The notes: generated by a model not told the origin, from the sequence alone. 42,235 bases of DNA from an uncultured Spirochaetales bacterium (GCA_945947045.1 CAMEXG010000002.1:1-42235); one strand, 5' to 3'. Numbered from the stretch's first letter, positions 1-8,625 are shown. Numbers and translations: made by a program.

Positions 1-2
1 CA

Positions 3-92
3 AGATTCTTCTCCCGTATCTATAAGAAGGGAGAAAAGCATGTGTTTCCAGAGACCTTGGAGTCGCCATATAAAGATACGCTATTTGGATGA
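3..92 (+). CDS. C-terminal tail of an unidentified protein (partial)
   Basis: The third frame is open from the left edge to a TGA at 90-92 and encodes 29 residues ending in SPYKDTLFG. The composition (basic, then PETLESPYKDT) looks like a natural protein tail rather than noise. It would converge on the LRR gene, whose terminator lies just beyond. Another forward frame is also open across this stretch, so the frame choice is tentative. I do not recognise the family. Confidence 0.35.
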   Translation, partial: RFFSRIYKKGEKHVFPETLESPYKDTLFG

Positions 93-104
93 TATAGAGA
101 GAAG

Positions 105-138
105 TAAAAATGGTCCGAAGGTTGCTTTCCTCCGGACC
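105..138 (-). terminator. Intrinsic terminator of the LRR lipoprotein gene
   Basis: Read on the minus strand, a 10-bp stem (GGTCCGGAGG with CCTTCGGACC, one G-U pair, 7-nt loop AAAGCAA) is followed by ATTTTTAC. It begins about 10 bases after the stop codon of the gene at 149-1492. Confidence 0.8.
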
Positions 139-148
139 CATTCTCTTA

Positions 149-1492
149 TTAAGTTTCGTTTTGCCATATAACTGTGGCATTCTCTGCATTCCAAGGAGCC
201 CCATCAAGGGTGCCTTCTGGCTTATTGATTTTGATTTCTAAAAGTTTGTCACATTGGAAAAATGCCCTCTCTCCAATAGAAGTAACAGAACTTGGAATAA
301 CTATACTTGTTAACTTTTCGCAGTAGTGGAATGCATAACCACCAATCGATTCCACTGAATTAGGAATTTCGATTTCTGGTAGTTCCAGGCAGAATCCAAA
401 AGCTTTATAATCGATTGCAGTGACAGAATACGGAATACTAATCTTTGTGAGATTATGGCTACCATAGAAAGAAAATTGACCTATGGTTTCAACTCCATTT
501 GGTATTATGTATTCATTTCCTTCTTTTGATATTGGATATTGTATGAGTTTTGTCCCCTCTATATTGAAAAGGACTCCATCTTTTGATTTATAGAATCTGT
601 TATCGGTTTCCACATTAATAGAGTTTAGACTTGAACAGACATTAAAAGCGCCTTCTCCAATTGATTTGACAGATTGAGGGATTGTAATGCTTGTAAGGGA
701 TCCACAACTATAAAAGGCTCCTTCTCCTATAGTAGTAACAGAATCTGGTATGGTAATACTGGTAAGATTTTTGTTGTTTGAGAAAGCATAACCACCGATT
801 TCTGTTACAGAGTTAGGGATGGTATATTCAACTATAGCTTGAGGGGTGTCACCAACCATTTTAAAATTATTCACAGGGAAATAGATAAGTTTTGATTCAT
901 CCATAGTATAGAGAGCGCCATCGATTATCTTGAAACAGGTATTCTCTTTAGATACTTCTATTGAGCCTAGATGATAACAGTAGACAAAAGCAGCATCTGA
1001 AATAGAAGTAACTGTCTTTGGAATGGTTATTTCTCTTATATATGGAGAAAATGCTGCATCAGCAATCGTTGTAACAGTCTTTCCTGCAAACATTTCAGGA
1101 ATGTTGCATGCTGCCATGACACTTGTATTAATTAATCCCACTACTGTTAAAGTCCCATCTTTGTTCTCCTGATATACCAATTTGTTTTCTGTGTCTTTAT
1201 AGATTCTTATCCAAACAGAATAGAGAGTTGTATCAGATGTTATAGGAGTAGAAGAATCGAAGAGCTCTTTTCCGTCTTTATTTAAGCTCCAACCATGGAA
1301 GAGGTATTCTTCTGTCGATTCAAGAGTTGGAGGTGTAATTGTCGTTCCTTTTCCCACTTCTTTATTGGATATCTCACTGCCGTCTAAACCTATAAAAGTT
1401 ACTTTAACTTTTTCGATTGTAGGAGTAGGGGTACATGCAGAAAGAAGCATGACAATGACAAAGAGAATAAGGATAAACTTTCCTTGTTTCAT
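149..1492 (-). CDS. BspA-like leucine-rich-repeat surface lipoprotein with InlB-type B repeat
   Basis: The protein has 447 aa. The N-terminus is a lipoprotein signal with lipobox LSAC (Cys20). Residues about 30-95 resemble the Listeria/Bacteroides InlB B-repeat (a GWSLNKDG core). From about 110 to the end there are repeated LRR_5 (BspA/TpLRR) units of the form TSITIPxSVTxIGxxAF. Proteins of this kind are exported, lipid-anchored and often bind host or neighbouring-cell surfaces in gut and oral bacteria; the role here is inferred only from architecture. It is a single-gene unit with its own terminator and a plausible promoter. Two non-repeat blocks (near FKIIDGALYTMDESK and FYKSKDGVLFNIEG) match the spacer insert common in BspA proteins. 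The start is the only ATG that gives the signal peptide. Confidence 0.85.
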   Translation of the reverse strand: MKQGKFILILFVIVMLLSACTPTPTIEKVKVTFIGLDGSEISNKEVGKGTTITPPTLESTEEYLFHGWSLNKDGKELFDSSTPITSDTTLYSVWIRIYKDTENKLVYQENKDGTLTVVGLINTSVMAACNIPEMFAGKTVTTIADAAFSPYIREITIPKTVTSISDAAFVYCYHLGSIEVSKENTCFKIIDGALYTMDESKLIYFPVNNFKMVGDTPQAIVEYTIPNSVTEIGGYAFSNNKNLTSITIPDSVTTIGEGAFYSCGSLTSITIPQSVKSIGEGAFNVCSSLNSINVETDNRFYKSKDGVLFNIEGTKLIQYPISKEGNEYIIPNGVETIGQFSFYGSHNLTKISIPYSVTAIDYKAFGFCLELPEIEIPNSVESIGGYAFHYCEKLTSIVIPSSVTSIGERAFFQCDKLLEIKINKPEGTLDGAPWNAENATVIWQNET

Positions 1493-1516
1493 GTATGTAT
1501 TCTCACTTTTATTGTT

Positions 1517-1544
1517 GTTCTAAATGAATACCACGCAATTTCAA
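1517..1544 (-). promoter_or_regulatory. Candidate promoter of the LRR lipoprotein gene
   Basis: On the minus strand, TTGAAA (1539-1544) and TAGAAC (1517-1522) are separated by 16 bases, about 25 bases upstream of the ATG at 1492. The -10 match is 4/6, so this is a moderate call. Confidence 0.4.
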
Positions 1545-1662
1545 AACTTTTTGAATGATATTTATAGAACAATAAAACGTGATAATATAAAGGCGCAAAA
1601 TATTTTCTTGTTGACGATAACCATTCATTATGTATTGTTTAGATAAAACTAGGTCTTTTGTA

Positions 1663-1693
1663 TTAAAAACCCCGAAGCTTCTATGCCTCGGGG
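1663..1693 (-). terminator. Intrinsic terminator of the PAP2 gene
   Basis: On the minus strand, CCCCGAGGC, loop ATAGAA and GCTTCGGGG form a 9-bp stem with one G-U pair, followed by TTTTTAA. It starts directly after the PAP2 stop codon at 1700-1702. Confidence 0.85.
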
Positions 1694-1699
1694 AAATCA

Positions 1700-2623
1700 T
1701 TAAGAGTTTTCTTTTTCAAAAATATTGAGCTTTACGGCTATCATCGGGTAGACAAATGTGCTCCAGAAAGCAAGGAAGAAATATGAAACGCATTTGAATA
1801 TCATAGGAAATACAGGAATCGCTTTGATCCCTAGCCATAGCCCGATGCCGATTACAGCTCCAATGATGAATCCAATAATCTTCTTTTTCATAGTTGAAGG
1901 AACTTTGAAATTAACTTTGTTTTTTTCAAGGAAAGCACCTAGGAATAAACCGGAACACATAATGGCTGTCTCCATAAGGTCTTTCCAAAGAAGAGCTTCA
2001 ATAGCTCCTCCTTCTAGGAGAATGGCTGTCACAATGCCTACAGCTCCAGTGGTGGTGGCTATTATGACTGCGACTTTTCCAAAGTGCTTTTCGTCATCAT
2101 ATAGAGTATACATTTTCTTTGAGAGAATAAGAGAGAATGATAATCCTAGAGCTGTACCTACAATTACATCCATGGGCCAGTGGCATGTAAGATATACACG
2201 TGAAACAGGTACGAGGATTATAAGGATAATAGAGATAATCTTAAGCCATTGCTTTTGTGAGAACTTGTATGCCGTACCCCACAGAGCTCCTGATGTAGTG
2301 GAATGACCAGAAGGAAATGAGTAACCTGTAGCAGTGGATGGAAGAATACACTCCAACTCATCTGGGTATTGGACCCATGGTCGAGGAACACGGAATATGA
2401 CTTTCAGAATATTCATCGAGAAGTTTGCTGGAAGTAATGTGCCTCCAAAAGCAAAGCCTAATCGTTTATCTACACACCAATAAACTAATAATAGGACCAA
2501 TATAGCCACCGGAGCATCTCCACAATATGTTACTGCTTTTGCAATAAAATCTCCTGCTGGTACTCTTATGGATTGGATGAAGAGCATAATAGGCTTCTGT
2601 AGTTCTAATATAGCATCAATCAT
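1700..2623 (-). CDS. PAP2-superfamily membrane phosphatase
   Basis: The protein has 307 aa and several membrane segments. All three PAP2/acid phosphatase motifs are visible: K74...RP (81-82), PSGH (104-107) and SR (141-142)...H148...D152. The conserved histidines act as nucleophile and acid/base on lipid phosphates such as phosphatidic acid, PG-phosphate or undecaprenyl diphosphate; which one applies cannot be told from sequence. The family core ends near residue 165, and the remaining 140 residues add four or five hydrophobic segments, so the protein is longer than minimal PAP2 enzymes. A good ribosome site (AAGGGAGG) precedes the ATG. It is monocistronic, with a terminator immediately downstream. 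Confidence 0.88.
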   Translation of the reverse strand: MIDAILELQKPIMLFIQSIRVPAGDFIAKAVTYCGDAPVAILVLLLVYWCVDKRLGFAFGGTLLPANFSMNILKVIFRVPRPWVQYPDELECILPSTATGYSFPSGHSTTSGALWGTAYKFSQKQWLKIISIILIILVPVSRVYLTCHWPMDVIVGTALGLSFSLILSKKMYTLYDDEKHFGKVAVIIATTTGAVGIVTAILLEGGAIEALLWKDLMETAIMCSGLFLGAFLEKNKVNFKVPSTMKKKIIGFIIGAVIGIGLWLGIKAIPVFPMIFKCVSYFFLAFWSTFVYPMIAVKLNIFEKENS

Positions 2624-2926
2624 TTCGGGCCTCCCTTATTGGTATGAAGTCAATAAATCCCTTGTTGTTAAGTATACATCAAAATGACAAAAGTTATCGG
2701 TAAATATGATTTTTGTGTTGAAAAACGTTCATAATGTGCGGTAAATAACAAAAAAGCACTTTTTTATTTCTCCTATTTTTCTTTTTTAAAAGGAATTAGA
2801 TAAATAAAAGAAAAAATATTTGCTCTTTTTGTATTTTTGATTTGGAAATTAATTGAATAAAAATACTGTTTTCTGTATATTACCACCATAAAACAAAAAC
2901 TTATTTGGAACAGGAGCCAAAACAAT
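2624..2926. other. AT-rich divergent intergenic region, no gene seen
   Basis: This 303-bp spacer separates the PAP2 gene and livJ, which diverge. No coding frame looks real. A nine-base direct repeat CGGTAAATA occurs at 2698-2706 and 2739-2747 (41 bases apart), which could be a regulator site, and the livJ promoter lies at the right end. Confidence 0.6.
2853..2881 (+). promoter_or_regulatory. Candidate livJ promoter
   Basis: TTGAAT (2853-2858) and TATATT (2876-2881) are separated by 17 bases. They lie 45 bases upstream of the livJ ATG in a very AT-rich context. An AGGAG ribosome site follows at 2912-2916. Confidence 0.55.
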
Positions 2927-4084
2927 ATGAAAAAATTTCTTGCTATCGCTTTGATTGCAGTCGTTGCTATGACAGCAGTCTTCGCAAACGGAAGCAGCGA
3001 ATCAGCTTCTTCTGAGATCAAGATCGGATTTATCGGACCACTCACAGGTGACTATGCTAACTATGGTACTCTCTGCCGCCAGGCTGTTCAGATGGCTATT
3101 GATGAATGTAATGCCAAGGGTGGTGTAAACGGTTCTACAGTCAAGCTTATTGCTGAAGACAGTGAGGGAGATCCGAACAAGGCTTATGCTGCTATGGAAA
3201 AGCTCGCAAATACAGATAAGGTCTGTGCAGTTGTAGGTCCAGTATTGACAGGTGAAGCTTTCTCTGTCGGTCCAATCGCTTGTGAACTTGGTGTTCTTGC
3301 AGTAACTCCATCTGCATCCCACAAGGATGTAACAAACCAGGGCGACTATATCTTCCGCACAACTCCATCTGATGGTCTTCAGGGCGAAGTTGCAGGTAAG
3401 TATTGGTATCAGATCCTTGGCTACAGAAAGCTTGCTGTCCTCTATGCTAAGAACGACTACAGCCAGGGTCTCTATGAAGGTATGAAGGAAGCTTTCGAAG
3501 CTGATGGCGGTCAGGTTGTTGCTGTTGAGACATTCATGGTCGGCGACAAGGACTTCAAGACTCAGCTCACAAAGCTCAAGAACACAGATGCTGAAGCAAT
3601 CTATATCCCAGACTATACAGCTGAAATGGCTCAGATCCTCGAGCAGGCTTCACAGCTTGGCGTTGACAAGCCATTCCTCTCCGGTGACGGATTCCTCAGC
3701 GAAGAAATTTATCAGCTCGCTGGCGAATACACAGACGGTGTTGTATACACAGCTTCTGCTCAGCTGGAAGAGACATCTCTTGTTAAGGAATTTAGAGATG
3801 CTTACACAGCTAAGTGGGGTATCGGTCCTGACTCATTCGCTACAAACAGCTACGATGCTACAAACATCCTCCTCTCTGTCATCGCTAAGGTTGGTACAGA
3901 TAGAAAGGCTATCAGAGATGGTTTTGCAGCTGTCAAGGATTATGAAGGCGTAAACGGAACTATTAACTTCGCTGAAAATGGTGACCTTGTTGCATATCAG
4001 GGAATCTATGAAGTCGAGGGCAATACTCCTAAGTATGTCGGTGCATTCAAGATTGAAAATGGAAAGGTTGTTAAGGTCAACTAA
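2927..4084 (+). CDS. livJ: Branched-chain amino acid ABC transporter, periplasmic binding protein
   Basis: The 385-aa protein belongs to the LivJ/LivK type (Peripla_BP_6 fold). The signal peptide ends AVFA-NGSSES without a lipobox cysteine, so it should be cut by signal peptidase I and be free in the periplasm. The mature start IKIGFIGPLTGDYANYG and the following TVKLIAEDSEGDPNKA are typical of the family. It is the first gene of a five-gene liv operon, has the best promoter and is followed by two stem-loops, which fits the need for excess binding protein. The predicted ligand is Leu/Ile/Val or a similar amino acid; related proteins also bind amides and urea, so specificity is not certain. 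Confidence 0.9.
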   Translation: MKKFLAIALIAVVAMTAVFANGSSESASSEIKIGFIGPLTGDYANYGTLCRQAVQMAIDECNAKGGVNGSTVKLIAEDSEGDPNKAYAAMEKLANTDKVCAVVGPVLTGEAFSVGPIACELGVLAVTPSASHKDVTNQGDYIFRTTPSDGLQGEVAGKYWYQILGYRKLAVLYAKNDYSQGLYEGMKEAFEADGGQVVAVETFMVGDKDFKTQLTKLKNTDAEAIYIPDYTAEMAQILEQASQLGVDKPFLSGDGFLSEEIYQLAGEYTDGVVYTASAQLEETSLVKEFRDAYTAKWGIGPDSFATNSYDATNILLSVIAKVGTDRKAIRDGFAAVKDYEGVNGTINFAENGDLVAYQGIYEVEGNTPKYVGAFKIENGKVVKVN

Positions 4085-4085
4085 T

Positions 4086-4141
4086 AAGGGATAATCCCTT
4101 TGTTTTGAGGGAAGAGCGCCTCTGATATGGTGCTTTTCCCT
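4086..4141 (+). promoter_or_regulatory. Tandem stem-loops between livJ and livH
   Basis: The first hairpin is AAGGGA-TAA-TCCCTT (4086-4100). The second pairs 4108-4120 with 4129-4141: all 13 positions pair, including two G-U, around an 8-nt loop. No long T-run follows (TTAAATTT), so this looks like a leaky terminator or mRNA 3'-end stabiliser that keeps the binding protein transcript above that of the membrane genes. Confidence 0.65.
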
Positions 4142-4187
4142 TAAATTTATGAAATAATCGTAATCAATATTTTCATAGGAGGTCTCG

Positions 4188-5108
4188 ATGGGATCTGTAA
4201 GTTTATTATTCCAGCATCTCATGAACGGCCTGACATTGGGTGGCATATATGCCCTCATAGCTCTCGGCTATACTATGGTCTATGGTATCCTGAAGTTCAT
4301 CAACTTCGCCCATGGTGATATTTTGATGGTGGGTGCCTATATCGGACTCTTCGCTTTTGATGCACTCAGGGGATCGTCACCCCTTGGCCCATGGTGGCTT
4401 GTATCGTTCTTTATCGCTATGGTTATTTCCATGCTTGGTTGTGCAGTTTTGGGTATGGTTATCGAAAAGGTTGCATATAAGCCATTGAGAAAAGGATCAA
4501 GACTTGCTCCGCTGTTATCAGCTATCGGTGTATCTTTTATCCTCTCGAATGGTGCAGCTTGGATGTTCGGAACTCACTCAAGAAAGTTCAACTATCCATT
4601 TGACAACTCACCGATACATCTCGGTGGAGTAGTCGTCACACCTCACCAGATTCTTATTCTTGTAGTCGCCATTGTAATGATGGTCGCTTTAAAGCTCTTT
4701 GTAGACAAGACCAAGATGGGTAAAGCCATGAGAGCAACTTCCCTTGACGGCGATACAGCCAAACTCATGGGAATTAACTCTGATATGATTATATCTCTTA
4801 CATTCGGTATCGGAAGCGCCCTTGCTGCATGTGGAGGTATGTTGATCGCTCTCGACTATAAGGTTTATGCAACTATGGGTACCATGGTTGGTCTCAAAGC
4901 CTTTGTCGCAGCAGTCGTAGGTGGAATCGGAAACATCACAGGAGCTATGCTTGGAGGCTTCTTATTGGGTCTATTGGAAACATTCGGTGTAGCAGTTCTT
5001 GGAATTCCTCAGGGATTCAAAGATGCAATCGCTTTTGCAGTCTTGATCCTCATCCTTCTCTTGAAGCCGGAAGGTCTATTGGGAAAAGTCGAAAAGGAGA
5101 AAGTATAA
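4188..5108 (+). CDS. livH: Branched-chain amino acid ABC transporter permease LivH
   Basis: This is a 306-aa inner-membrane protein of the BPD_transp_2 family. The start region (NGLTLGGIYALIALGYTMVY, then FINFAHGDILMVGAY) is the classical LivH signature, and a conserved GGIGNITGAMLGGFLLGL motif lies near the C-terminus. It forms the channel together with LivM. Its stop shares one base with the ATG of livM, which implies translational coupling. Confidence 0.93.
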   Translation: MGSVSLLFQHLMNGLTLGGIYALIALGYTMVYGILKFINFAHGDILMVGAYIGLFAFDALRGSSPLGPWWLVSFFIAMVISMLGCAVLGMVIEKVAYKPLRKGSRLAPLLSAIGVSFILSNGAAWMFGTHSRKFNYPFDNSPIHLGGVVVTPHQILILVVAIVMMVALKLFVDKTKMGKAMRATSLDGDTAKLMGINSDMIISLTFGIGSALAACGGMLIALDYKVYATMGTMVGLKAFVAAVVGGIGNITGAMLGGFLLGLLETFGVAVLGIPQGFKDAIAFAVLILILLLKPEGLLGKVEKEKV

Positions 5109-6046
5109 TGCTGAATTTCTTTATCCTTATTCTTATATATACATGTATCTATGCTTTTATGAGTCTTGGCCAGAACTTGATCACAGGATACTCAGGTATG
5201 CTCTCACTCTGTGCAGCAGGCTTCTTTGCCATCGGTAGTTACACTACGGCAATCCTGACCACATCTTTTGGTTGGTCATTCTGGGCGACTCTCCCTATAG
5301 CTGCTCTTCTTTCTGCTTTGATGGGAGTATTGATCGGATTGCCGACATTGAGACTTAAGGGTGACTATCTAGCCATTGCAACTCTCGGTTTTGCTGAAAT
5401 AGTAAGAAACATCATTAATAACTGGGATGCTCTTACAAACGGTCCTATGGGAATCCAAAGAATTCCAATGATCACTATCTTTGGTATCAAGATCTCTCCA
5501 TATCAGAAGTACGGCTTCCTGTTGATGGAAATCATAATGCTGTTAATCTGCTGGTTCCTCTTTGAGCGCTTGGCTTCTTCTCGCATGGGAAGAGCATTGG
5601 AGGCGATAAGAGAAGACGAGATAGCAGCAAATAGCATGGGAATCAACGTAACAAAGTATAAGGTAGTATCCTTTGCCCTTGGTGCTGCAGTAACAGGAAT
5701 CGCTGGATGTCTTCAGGCTGAGTTCACTCTCTCAGTCTCTCCTGGCTCCTATGTATTCATGGTATCTATCATGGTTCTTTGTACTGTCGTATTGGGTGGT
5801 ATGGGAAACTTTGTTGCTGTTATTCTAGGTGCATTTATCATTCAGTTTATATCATATCTTCCCCAGCTTATCGGGCTTTCGAATATTATTCCTGCCCAGG
5901 CTAAACAGATTATCTTTGGTCTCATCCTTGTCATTATGATGATCTATAGACCTCAGGGTATCCTTGGTAGAAAAGAGAGAAATAATAAGAAAGCCGAGAA
6001 GAATTGGCTTCTAAACAAGAAGGAGGCTATAAATGAGCATGCTTGA
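5108..6046 (+). CDS. livM: Branched-chain amino acid ABC transporter permease LivM
   Basis: The 312-aa polytopic membrane protein contains SLGQNLITGYSGMLSLCAAG, LRLKGDYLAIATLGFAEIVR and MGRALEAIREDEIAANSMGI, all diagnostic of LivM. It overlaps livH by one base, and the next gene starts 14 bases before its end. The C-terminus is basic (KERNNKKAEKN), as usual for the cytoplasmic side. Confidence 0.93.
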   Translation: MLNFFILILIYTCIYAFMSLGQNLITGYSGMLSLCAAGFFAIGSYTTAILTTSFGWSFWATLPIAALLSALMGVLIGLPTLRLKGDYLAIATLGFAEIVRNIINNWDALTNGPMGIQRIPMITIFGIKISPYQKYGFLLMEIIMLLICWFLFERLASSRMGRALEAIREDEIAANSMGINVTKYKVVSFALGAAVTGIAGCLQAEFTLSVSPGSYVFMVSIMVLCTVVLGGMGNFVAVILGAFIIQFISYLPQLIGLSNIIPAQAKQIIFGLILVIMMIYRPQGILGRKERNNKKAEKNWLLNKKEAINEHA

Positions 6047-6824
6047 GACTCAGGCTCTTACAAGAGAGTTTGGCGGCGTCATCGCTGTTAATAAAGTAGA
6101 CTTCTTCGTTGAAAAGAATATGATCACGGGACTCATCGGTCCTAACGGAGCAGGAAAGACTACTCTATTCAATAACATTACTGGCCTCGATACACCTACA
6201 AGTGGCAAGGTTTTCTTTGAAGGTAAAGAGATTACCGGGACTCCTGCAGATAGAGTCTGTAGACTTGGAATAGCAAGAACATTCCAGAACATCAGGCTAT
6301 TTAAGGAGCTTAGTGTAATAGACAACGTAATGGTCGGTCGTCATTTTCATGCTGGAAACAGTCATAACAGGACGATACAGGCCATCCTCAGTTATCTGAA
6401 TGTGGAGAAAGAAGAGAAGAAGACCTACTTGGATGCCATGAAGTGGCTTGAATTCTTCGGTTTGGAGAATTTGAGAAATGAAAAGGCAAAGAATCTTCCA
6501 TATGGTTATCAGAGGGAGTTGGAGATAGCTAGAGCTTTGGCTACGGAACCTCGCCTCCTCTTTTTGGATGAGCCTGCTGCAGGTATGAACCCTCAGGAGA
6601 CTGAAGACTTGATGAAGACCATCAGAAGAATTAGGGATATCGGCGTAACGGTAGTCTTGATCGAGCACGATATGAAACTTGTCATGAATATCTGTGACAA
6701 TATTACAGTACTCAACTATGGTCAGAAGATAGCTCAGGGAACAGCTATGGAGATTCAGTCTAACCCTGCCGTTATCGAAGCATACCTTGGAAAAGATGAA
6801 GATGAGGAGGACGATGAAGAATGA
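6033..6824 (+). CDS. livG: Branched-chain amino acid ABC transporter ATPase LivG
   Basis: The 263-aa protein has Walker A GPNGAGKT (36-43), Walker B LLFLDEPAAGMNP, and the switch histidine in VVLIEHDMKLVM. The signature region reads LPYGYQRELEIARAL, as in LivG rather than the usual LSGGQ. The very acidic tail (DEDEEDDEE) is unusual for the family. An AGGAGG site at 6021-6026 supports the ATG at 6033. The stop overlaps the livF start as ATGA. Confidence 0.93.
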   Translation: MSMLETQALTREFGGVIAVNKVDFFVEKNMITGLIGPNGAGKTTLFNNITGLDTPTSGKVFFEGKEITGTPADRVCRLGIARTFQNIRLFKELSVIDNVMVGRHFHAGNSHNRTIQAILSYLNVEKEEKKTYLDAMKWLEFFGLENLRNEKAKNLPYGYQRELEIARALATEPRLLFLDEPAAGMNPQETEDLMKTIRRIRDIGVTVVLIEHDMKLVMNICDNITVLNYGQKIAQGTAMEIQSNPAVIEAYLGKDEDEEDDEE

Positions 6825-7567
6825 CAGACAAAGAACTTCTCAAAATCGATAACATCAGCGTCAGCTATGGAAACATAAAAGCCCTCAGAGGCGTATCCAT
6901 GAATGTAAGAGAGGGGGAGATAGTAGCCCTCATCGGTGCCAATGGTGCTGGAAAGTCCACACTCTTGAAGGCAATTGTTGGTCAGGAGCCTCTTGTAGAG
7001 GGTTCTATTTCCTATGACGGCGAGATGTTATATGAAGTCAAAGATAAGCATTATCATGGTGTTCCTACATATAATGTGGTAAAGAAAGGTATAGCTCTTG
7101 TTCCTGAAGGAAGACGTGTATTTGCCGATCTTACAGTAGAAGAGAATCTGGATATGGGTGCCTTCATGCTGAAAGACGATGCCCTGATTAAGAGAAAGAA
7201 GGAAGAGATGTTCGATTTCTTCCCGATCTTGGGACAGAGAAAGAAGCAGAAGTCCAGAAGCCTCTCAGGAGGTGAGCAGCAGATGCTTGCCGTCGCCAGA
7301 GCAATGATGAGCAGCCCTCGTCTGCTATTATTGGATGAACCAGGACTTGGATTGGCTCCACTTATCGTCCAGGAAATCTTCAGTAAGATTAAACTCATTA
7401 ACAATGAGGACAAGGTTACGGTTTTCGTCGTTGAGCAGAATGCACGTCTGGCACTCAAGAGTAGTAATGACGGATATGTTATGGAGAACGGTGTAATTGT
7501 ACTCCATGATGAAGCTAAGTCGCTCTTGAAGAATCAGAAGGTAAGGGCTGCATATTTAGGTGAATGA
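6821..7567 (+). CDS. livF: Branched-chain amino acid ABC transporter ATPase LivF
   Basis: The 248-aa protein has Walker A GANGAGKS, signature LSGGEQQM, Walker B LLLLDEPGLGLAP and switch region VFVVEQNARLAL. VPEGRRVFADLTVEENL is the LivF-type segment. It pairs with LivG to energise LivHM. It overlaps livG by four bases (ATGA). Confidence 0.93.
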   Translation: MTDKELLKIDNISVSYGNIKALRGVSMNVREGEIVALIGANGAGKSTLLKAIVGQEPLVEGSISYDGEMLYEVKDKHYHGVPTYNVVKKGIALVPEGRRVFADLTVEENLDMGAFMLKDDALIKRKKEEMFDFFPILGQRKKQKSRSLSGGEQQMLAVARAMMSSPRLLLLDEPGLGLAPLIVQEIFSKIKLINNEDKVTVFVVEQNARLALKSSNDGYVMENGVIVLHDEAKSLLKNQKVRAAYLGE

Positions 7568-7570
7568 TTT

Positions 7571-7600
7571 TTGTGGTAGAGGTCTTTTCTCTGTTATAAA
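7571..7600 (+). promoter_or_regulatory. Weak candidate promoter before the CBS-ACT gene
   Basis: TTGTGG (7571-7576) and TATAAA (7595-7600, continuing AT) are 18 bases apart, just after the livF stop. The gene may also be read through from the liv operon because no terminator is visible between them. Confidence 0.3.
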
Positions 7601-7622
7601 ATTAAGTTGAGGGAATAATACT

Positions 7623-8270
7623 ATGATTATAGAAAGAAGAATGACTAAGAACCCGGTGACATGTTCTCCAGACATGTCTATTCAGGATGCTTCCGATCTT
7701 ATGGCAAGGGAGCATGTGCATCGTCTTCCTGTTCTCGATAAGGGTGGAAGATTGGTCGGAGTCATCTCCGAAAAGGATATTTTGAAGGCTGCACCTTCTC
7801 CTGCATCCACTCTCAGTGCTTATGAAACAAACTATCTGTTGAGTAAGCTTACTGTAAAGAAGATTATGAGCCGCAATCCTGTTACTGTTACAAAAGATAC
7901 TACAGTAGAGGATGCAGCCACAATGATGGTTGATCAGGATCTTTCATGTCTCCCAGTACTCGAAGATGGAAAACTGGTGGGTATAGTAAGTAAGAGCGAC
8001 TTGTTCAAAATGCTCCTTGAGACATTCGGTGCCAGAATCCCTGGAACAAATATCTCATTCTTGGTAGAAGATCAGAAGGGATGTATGGCGAAGATTATAG
8101 GCGACATTTCATCCAGAGGTCTGGATCTTGTTACATGTGCCGTACTAAATGGTACAGATTCCACAAATAGACTTATTACTGTAAAGGTAAGCGGTGTCAC
8201 AGAAAGTGAACTGGTGGATATCATAAAGCCATATGCAATTCAGGTAATGGATGTGAGATCTTACTCGTAA
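7623..8270 (+). CDS. Two-CBS-domain protein with C-terminal ACT-like domain (AcuB-like)
   Basis: The 215-aa cytoplasmic protein has two CBS motifs (residues about 5-60 and 75-130, each ending VGVISEKDIL / VGIVSKSDLF) and then an ACT-like domain (about 142-213, NISFLVEDQKGCMAKIIGDI). CBS pairs bind adenine nucleotides or SAM and ACT domains bind amino acids, so the protein could sense energy and amino-acid status. AcuB of Bacillus has this architecture. Its place directly behind livF suggests a link to branched-chain amino acid use; this is inference. Confidence 0.8.
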   Translation: MIIERRMTKNPVTCSPDMSIQDASDLMAREHVHRLPVLDKGGRLVGVISEKDILKAAPSPASTLSAYETNYLLSKLTVKKIMSRNPVTVTKDTTVEDAATMMVDQDLSCLPVLEDGKLVGIVSKSDLFKMLLETFGARIPGTNISFLVEDQKGCMAKIIGDISSRGLDLVTCAVLNGTDSTNRLITVKVSGVTESELVDIIKPYAIQVMDVRSYS

Positions 8271-8277
8271 TATTTAG

Positions 8278-8293
8278 GGCCGGGAAACCGGCC
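8278..8293. terminator. Hairpin between the convergent CBS-ACT and 109-aa genes
   Basis: GGCCGG-GAAA-CCGGCC is a perfect 6-bp GC stem with a stable GNRA-type tetraloop, located between two convergent stops. The T-run is short on both strands, so it is likely a modest bidirectional terminator. Confidence 0.55.
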
Positions 8294-8295
8294 TA

Positions 8296-8625
8296 TTAAA
8301 ATGGTACGTTTTCTGCTTCTTTCATCGCTTCGTCAACATATTCTTTTATGTCTTTATTCCCTTCGTATTCACCGTGAGTCTCTGTCCAACGCAAGAGGGC
8401 CTTGGCAAGACTAGAGATGCCGGTGTATTCAGTGGCTTCTCTTGAACACTGAGCTATCGGCAATACAGCGTCGAGAGGAAAATAATCGTCATCCAGAGCC
8501 TTTGCGGTCTCATCCATATTTCTTTTAATAATATTCAATAACTTTTCCAGTCCCCAGTCCAAAGAGTAGGAGTCTCCTGCTCTTAAGACTTCCTCTGCTG
8601 CCTTTAATACTTCTTCTTTTGCCAT
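8296..8625 (-). CDS. Hypothetical 109-aa protein
   Basis: I chose the ATG at 8625 (MAKEEVLKAAEEVLR). The frame continues upstream, but that extension covers the complement of the neighbouring nfeD-like gene and is not real. The product is small, acidic and probably all-helical (DWGLEKLLNIIKRNMDE..., ending AMKEAENVPF). No known motif is seen. It diverges from the NfeD/SPFH pair with 91 bases between the starts. A TATACT box only six bases before the ATG suggests a very short or absent leader, and no strong ribosome site is present. Confidence 0.6.
   Translation of the reverse strand: MAKEEVLKAAEEVLRAGDSYSLDWGLEKLLNIIKRNMDETAKALDDDYFPLDAVLPIAQCSREATEYTGISSLAKALLRWTETHGEYEGNKDIKEYVDEAMKEAENVPF

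Noticed and set aside
92..100. Further copies of TATAGAGAG (here and at 35541-35549)
   Set aside because: Neither copy has TTGAC at the fixed distance seen in the two ABC operons; the short purine-rich string can recur by chance.
1509..1700. 63-codon minus-strand open frame
   Set aside because: It begins inside the PAP2 terminator hairpin, has no ribosome site and covers the LRR gene's promoter; composition is random.
1758..2306. 182-codon plus-strand open frame inside the PAP2 gene
   Set aside because: It is antisense to a gene with complete catalytic motifs and shows no family features.
3504..3953. 149-codon alternative frame inside livJ
   Set aside because: Serine/leucine-rich shadow of a strongly biased gene.
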